NCBI RefSeq assembly: GCF_015207735.1
Contig: NZ_JADEWG010000066.1
Span: forward strand, 1-35,816
Source of the DNA: [Phormidium] sp. LEGE 05292
GTDB lineage: Bacteria > Cyanobacteriota > Cyanobacteriia > Cyanobacteriales > Aerosakkonemataceae
Direction of reading: 5' to 3'
DNA: 35,816 nt
Under the pieces are notes generated by a model, which was given only the letters and a program-made list of their open reading frames with translations, had not been told where the DNA came from and made no database searches. Shown here one piece after another: positions 33,793 through 35,816 of this stretch (positions are counted from its first letter, which is position 1; the number at the start of each line of letters is the position of its first letter). The position numbers and the translations under genes are program-made.

Positions 33793-34596
33793 ATGAGTCA
33801 ACAAGTTTTATCGAAAGACAACTCAATTCTAGAAGCCAAAGGGTTAACTCGTCGCTTTGGTGGTTTAGTTGCGGTAAATAATGTTTCTTTTTCTGTGCAA
33901 AAACATGAAATATTTGGTTTGATCGGCCCGAATGGTGCAGGAAAAACAACTTTGTTTAATTTGATTACCTGTTTATTACCGCCTTCTAGCGGACAATTAA
34001 TCTATGAAGGTGAGAAAATTTCCCAACTTCGTCCCCACCAAGTTGCTAGTAAAGGTATTTCTCGCACTTTCCAAAATATTCGTTTGTTTGGTGAACTTTC
34101 GGCTTTGGAAAATGTGATGATTGGGCGACATATTCACAGCAGAAATATTCATCCTGTAGCTGCTTTAGTGTCGGGTATGTTGGCTTTACCTGTGGCTAAT
34201 CAGCAAGAGAAAGAAACGAAACAAAAGGCTTTAGAATTGCTGGAAATGATGGGGTTGAACGATCGCACTAACGAAAAAGCCAAAAACTTCCCCTACGGCG
34301 ATCAACGTCGCTTAGAAATTGCCCGCGCTTTAGCCTTAGAACCACAAATTTTATTGTTAGATGAACCCGCTGCTGGAATGAATCCTAATGAAAAACATCA
34401 ACTGAGTGAATTTATTCGGGAAATTCGCGATCGCTTCAATTTAACTATCATTTTAATAGAACATCATGTTCCCCTAGTAATGGGTTTGTGTGACAGAATT
34501 GCTGTATTAGATTTCGGTCAATTAATTGCTTTAGGCGAACCTGCGGTGGTCAGAAATGACCCAGCTGTAATTGAAGCATATTTAGGAGATGATTAG
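33793..34596 (+). CDS. livG: Branched-chain amino-acid ABC transporter ATPase LivG
   Basis: A 267-residue cytoplasmic ATPase subunit. It has Walker A GPNGAGKTT, the Q-loop region SRTFQNIRLF, the LivG-type signature YGDQRRLEIARALA, Walker B ILLLDEPAAGMNP and the H-loop LIEHH. The ATG at 33793 gives the usual short N-terminus before ILEAKGLTRRFGGL, but its AGGAG is only 2 nt away. The TTG at 33751 has a better-placed AAGGAGG and would add 14 residues, so the start is open. LivF follows 29 nt downstream. Confidence 0.93.
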   Translation: MSQQVLSKDNSILEAKGLTRRFGGLVAVNNVSFSVQKHEIFGLIGPNGAGKTTLFNLITCLLPPSSGQLIYEGEKISQLRPHQVASKGISRTFQNIRLFGELSALENVMIGRHIHSRNIHPVAALVSGMLALPVANQQEKETKQKALELLEMMGLNDRTNEKAKNFPYGDQRRLEIARALALEPQILLLDEPAAGMNPNEKHQLSEFIREIRDRFNLTIILIEHHVPLVMGLCDRIAVLDFGQLIALGEPAVVRNDPAVIEAYLGDD

Positions 34597-34625
34597 AACT
34601 TTTAATTAATAGGTTTGAATTAATT

Positions 34626-35336
34626 ATGTCTAGACTTTTAGAAATAAACAATCTTTCTGTTAACTATGGCGGTATTCAAGCTTTAAAAAATATTAATTTA
34701 GTTGTCAGTACAGGCGAAGTTGTCACTTTAATCGGCGCTAATGGTGCGGGAAAAAGCACAACATTAAAGGCAATCTCTCGGTTAGTTAATATTAAAAATG
34801 GCGAAATTATTTATGAAGGGCGTAATATTAACCGTCGCCAACCTCATGAAGTAGTCAAACTGGGAATCGCCCATTCGCCTGAAGGACGACGCATTTTAGC
34901 TAGACAAACTGTGCTAGATAACTTAGAGTTAGGTGCTTATATTCATAATGATAAAGCAGAAATTAAAGCAGATATTAAACATCAGTTTGAAATCTTTCCG
35001 CGTTTAGCAGAACGTCGCCAGCAATTAGCGGGGACTCTTAGCGGTGGAGAACAACAAATGTTAGCGATCGCACGCGCCCTAATGAGTCGTCCCAAATTAT
35101 TATTATTAGATGAACCTAGTTTAGGACTTGCACCTGCCATTGTCCGGGAAATATTTACAATTATCCAAAATCTTCGTTCTACAGGTGTTACTATCCTGTT
35201 AGTTGAACAAAATGCCAATTTAGCTTTAGAAAATGCCGATCGCGGATACGTTTTAGAAGCTGGTTGTATTACCTTATCAGGAAAAGCTGCTGACTTACTC
35301 AAAGATGAACAAGTGAAAAAAGCTTACTTAGGCTAA
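34626..35336 (+). CDS. livF: Branched-chain amino-acid ABC transporter ATPase LivF
   Basis: A 236-residue ATPase that pairs with LivG. It shows Walker A GANGAGKST, SPEGRRILARQTVLDNLELG, the signature LSGGEQQMLAIARALM, Walker B LLLLDEPSLGLAP and the H-loop-like LVEQN, in which Asn replaces His as is normal for LivF. The length is standard. It ends the transporter locus. Confidence 0.95.
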   Translation: MSRLLEINNLSVNYGGIQALKNINLVVSTGEVVTLIGANGAGKSTTLKAISRLVNIKNGEIIYEGRNINRRQPHEVVKLGIAHSPEGRRILARQTVLDNLELGAYIHNDKAEIKADIKHQFEIFPRLAERRQQLAGTLSGGEQQMLAIARALMSRPKLLLLDEPSLGLAPAIVREIFTIIQNLRSTGVTILLVEQNANLALENADRGYVLEAGCITLSGKAADLLKDEQVKKAYLG

Positions 35337-35341
35337 TACTT

Positions 35342-35413
35342 TTATAGTAGGAATCAGAAGATAAAAAATAGAAGCTAACATCTCTAATTTCCCACTCCTG
35401 ACACCTACTATAA
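35342..35413. repeat. Inverted repeat between livF and the DUF2795 gene
   Basis: TTATAGTAGG (35342-35351) is complementary to CCTACTATAA (35404-35413) with a 52-nt loop. It lies between convergent genes; terminator function is possible but weak. Confidence 0.45.
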
Positions 35414-35459
35414 CAAGGAATATAATACAGCGAATTAACTGTCCTAAAGCTCAGATTTA

Positions 35460-35654
35460 CTATTCAATTTTTCCCACTGCTTTGCTAACCTCAGTCGGAG
35501 TTTCATATTCGCGATCGGGTAATTTTTCTAAAGTGGCACAAATTTTTTCATCCGCTCCTTTTTGCTGAGCGTGCTTGACTAAATCTTGCTTACTTGCAGG
35601 GTAATTAATTCCTTTCAAATCTTTCTGTAATTGCACAGGATTTACTTTAGCCAT
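35460..35654 (-). CDS. DUF2795 family small protein
   Basis: A 64-residue soluble protein: MAKVNPVQLQKDLKGINYPASK...LVKHAQQKGADEKICATLEKLPDREYETPTEVSKAVG. This is the DUF2795 pattern, a short helical domain of unknown function found in many bacteria, often stress-associated by annotation. The ATG at 35654 has AGGAG 7 nt upstream and is preferred over the GTG at 35660. Confidence 0.88.
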   Translation of the reverse strand: MAKVNPVQLQKDLKGINYPASKQDLVKHAQQKGADEKICATLEKLPDREYETPTEVSKAVGKIE

Positions 35655-35816
35655 TGTCACTCTCCTGAAGTATTAAAGAAACTTTTAAACTTGCTTCTTT
35701 AGACTACCTCTGCGATCTTACTGACTCATCCTACTGGCGATACACCCATACATAGCATTTATCTTTCCAAAGGAATACAAAAACGCTCCAAGGGAAGAAG
35801 TGGGGAGGTGGGGAGG

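Noticed and set aside
30072-35336. Urea transporter (urtABCDE)
   Set aside because: The binding protein is a lipoprotein of LivK/NatB type and the five genes fit Liv/Nat; I see none of the UrtA N-terminal features.

Overview
The window is chromosomal DNA from a cyanobacterium, probably a filamentous, Oscillatoriales-like one. Oxygenic phototroph genes show this: petC and petA of the cytochrome b6f complex, and menB of phylloquinone synthesis. The cyanobacterial HIP1 octamer GCGATCGC recurs throughout, as do heptanucleotide tandem repeats (AGTCCCC, GACCAAT, TTTTGAG) and large palindromic intergenic repeats typical of these genomes. All assignments come from reading motifs by eye and from recalled family sequences; no search was run.

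Layout. 0.4-2.0 kb: a GH57 glycogen-branching-type enzyme. 2.2-3.2 kb: a small papain-fold toxin-like protein with a candidate immunity partner, then a DUF6887 protein. 3.3-5.0 kb: petC-petA on the minus strand, divergent from a DUF3067 gene.

5.7-17.0 kb is the most interesting part. In order it holds an HlyD-type membrane-fusion protein, an AlgD-like GDP-mannose 6-dehydrogenase, an Alg8-like glycan synthase fused to a C-terminal beta-helix domain, a 1056-residue AlgE-type mannuronan C5-epimerase with two catalytic modules, and a convergent PL14-type alginate-lyase-like lipoprotein. These cover precursor oxidation, polymerisation across the membrane, epimerisation and cleavage of an alginate-like polyuronate. 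The outer-membrane porin, PilZ sensor and acetylation genes of Pseudomonas are not seen. Just upstream of algD, a roughly 68-nt leader occurs twice: once before algD and once before a tiny ORF that ends in a strong terminator.

17.1-21.4 kb: a TPR protein, menB, an M20 amidohydrolase and a Nu-class-like glutathione transferase. 21.5-29.5 kb (minus strand): a heavy-metal-type RND efflux unit (adaptor, pump, periplasmic lipoprotein) followed by the RppA/RppB two-component pair. It is interrupted by a DUF29 remnant and repeat elements, and an ATP-grasp remnant lies upstream. 30.0-35.3 kb: a branched-chain/neutral amino-acid ABC transporter (livKHM, then livGF), split by an oppositely oriented small lipoprotein gene. 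35.5-35.7 kb: a DUF2795 gene.

No tRNA, rRNA, CRISPR array, transposase or prophage gene was recognised.
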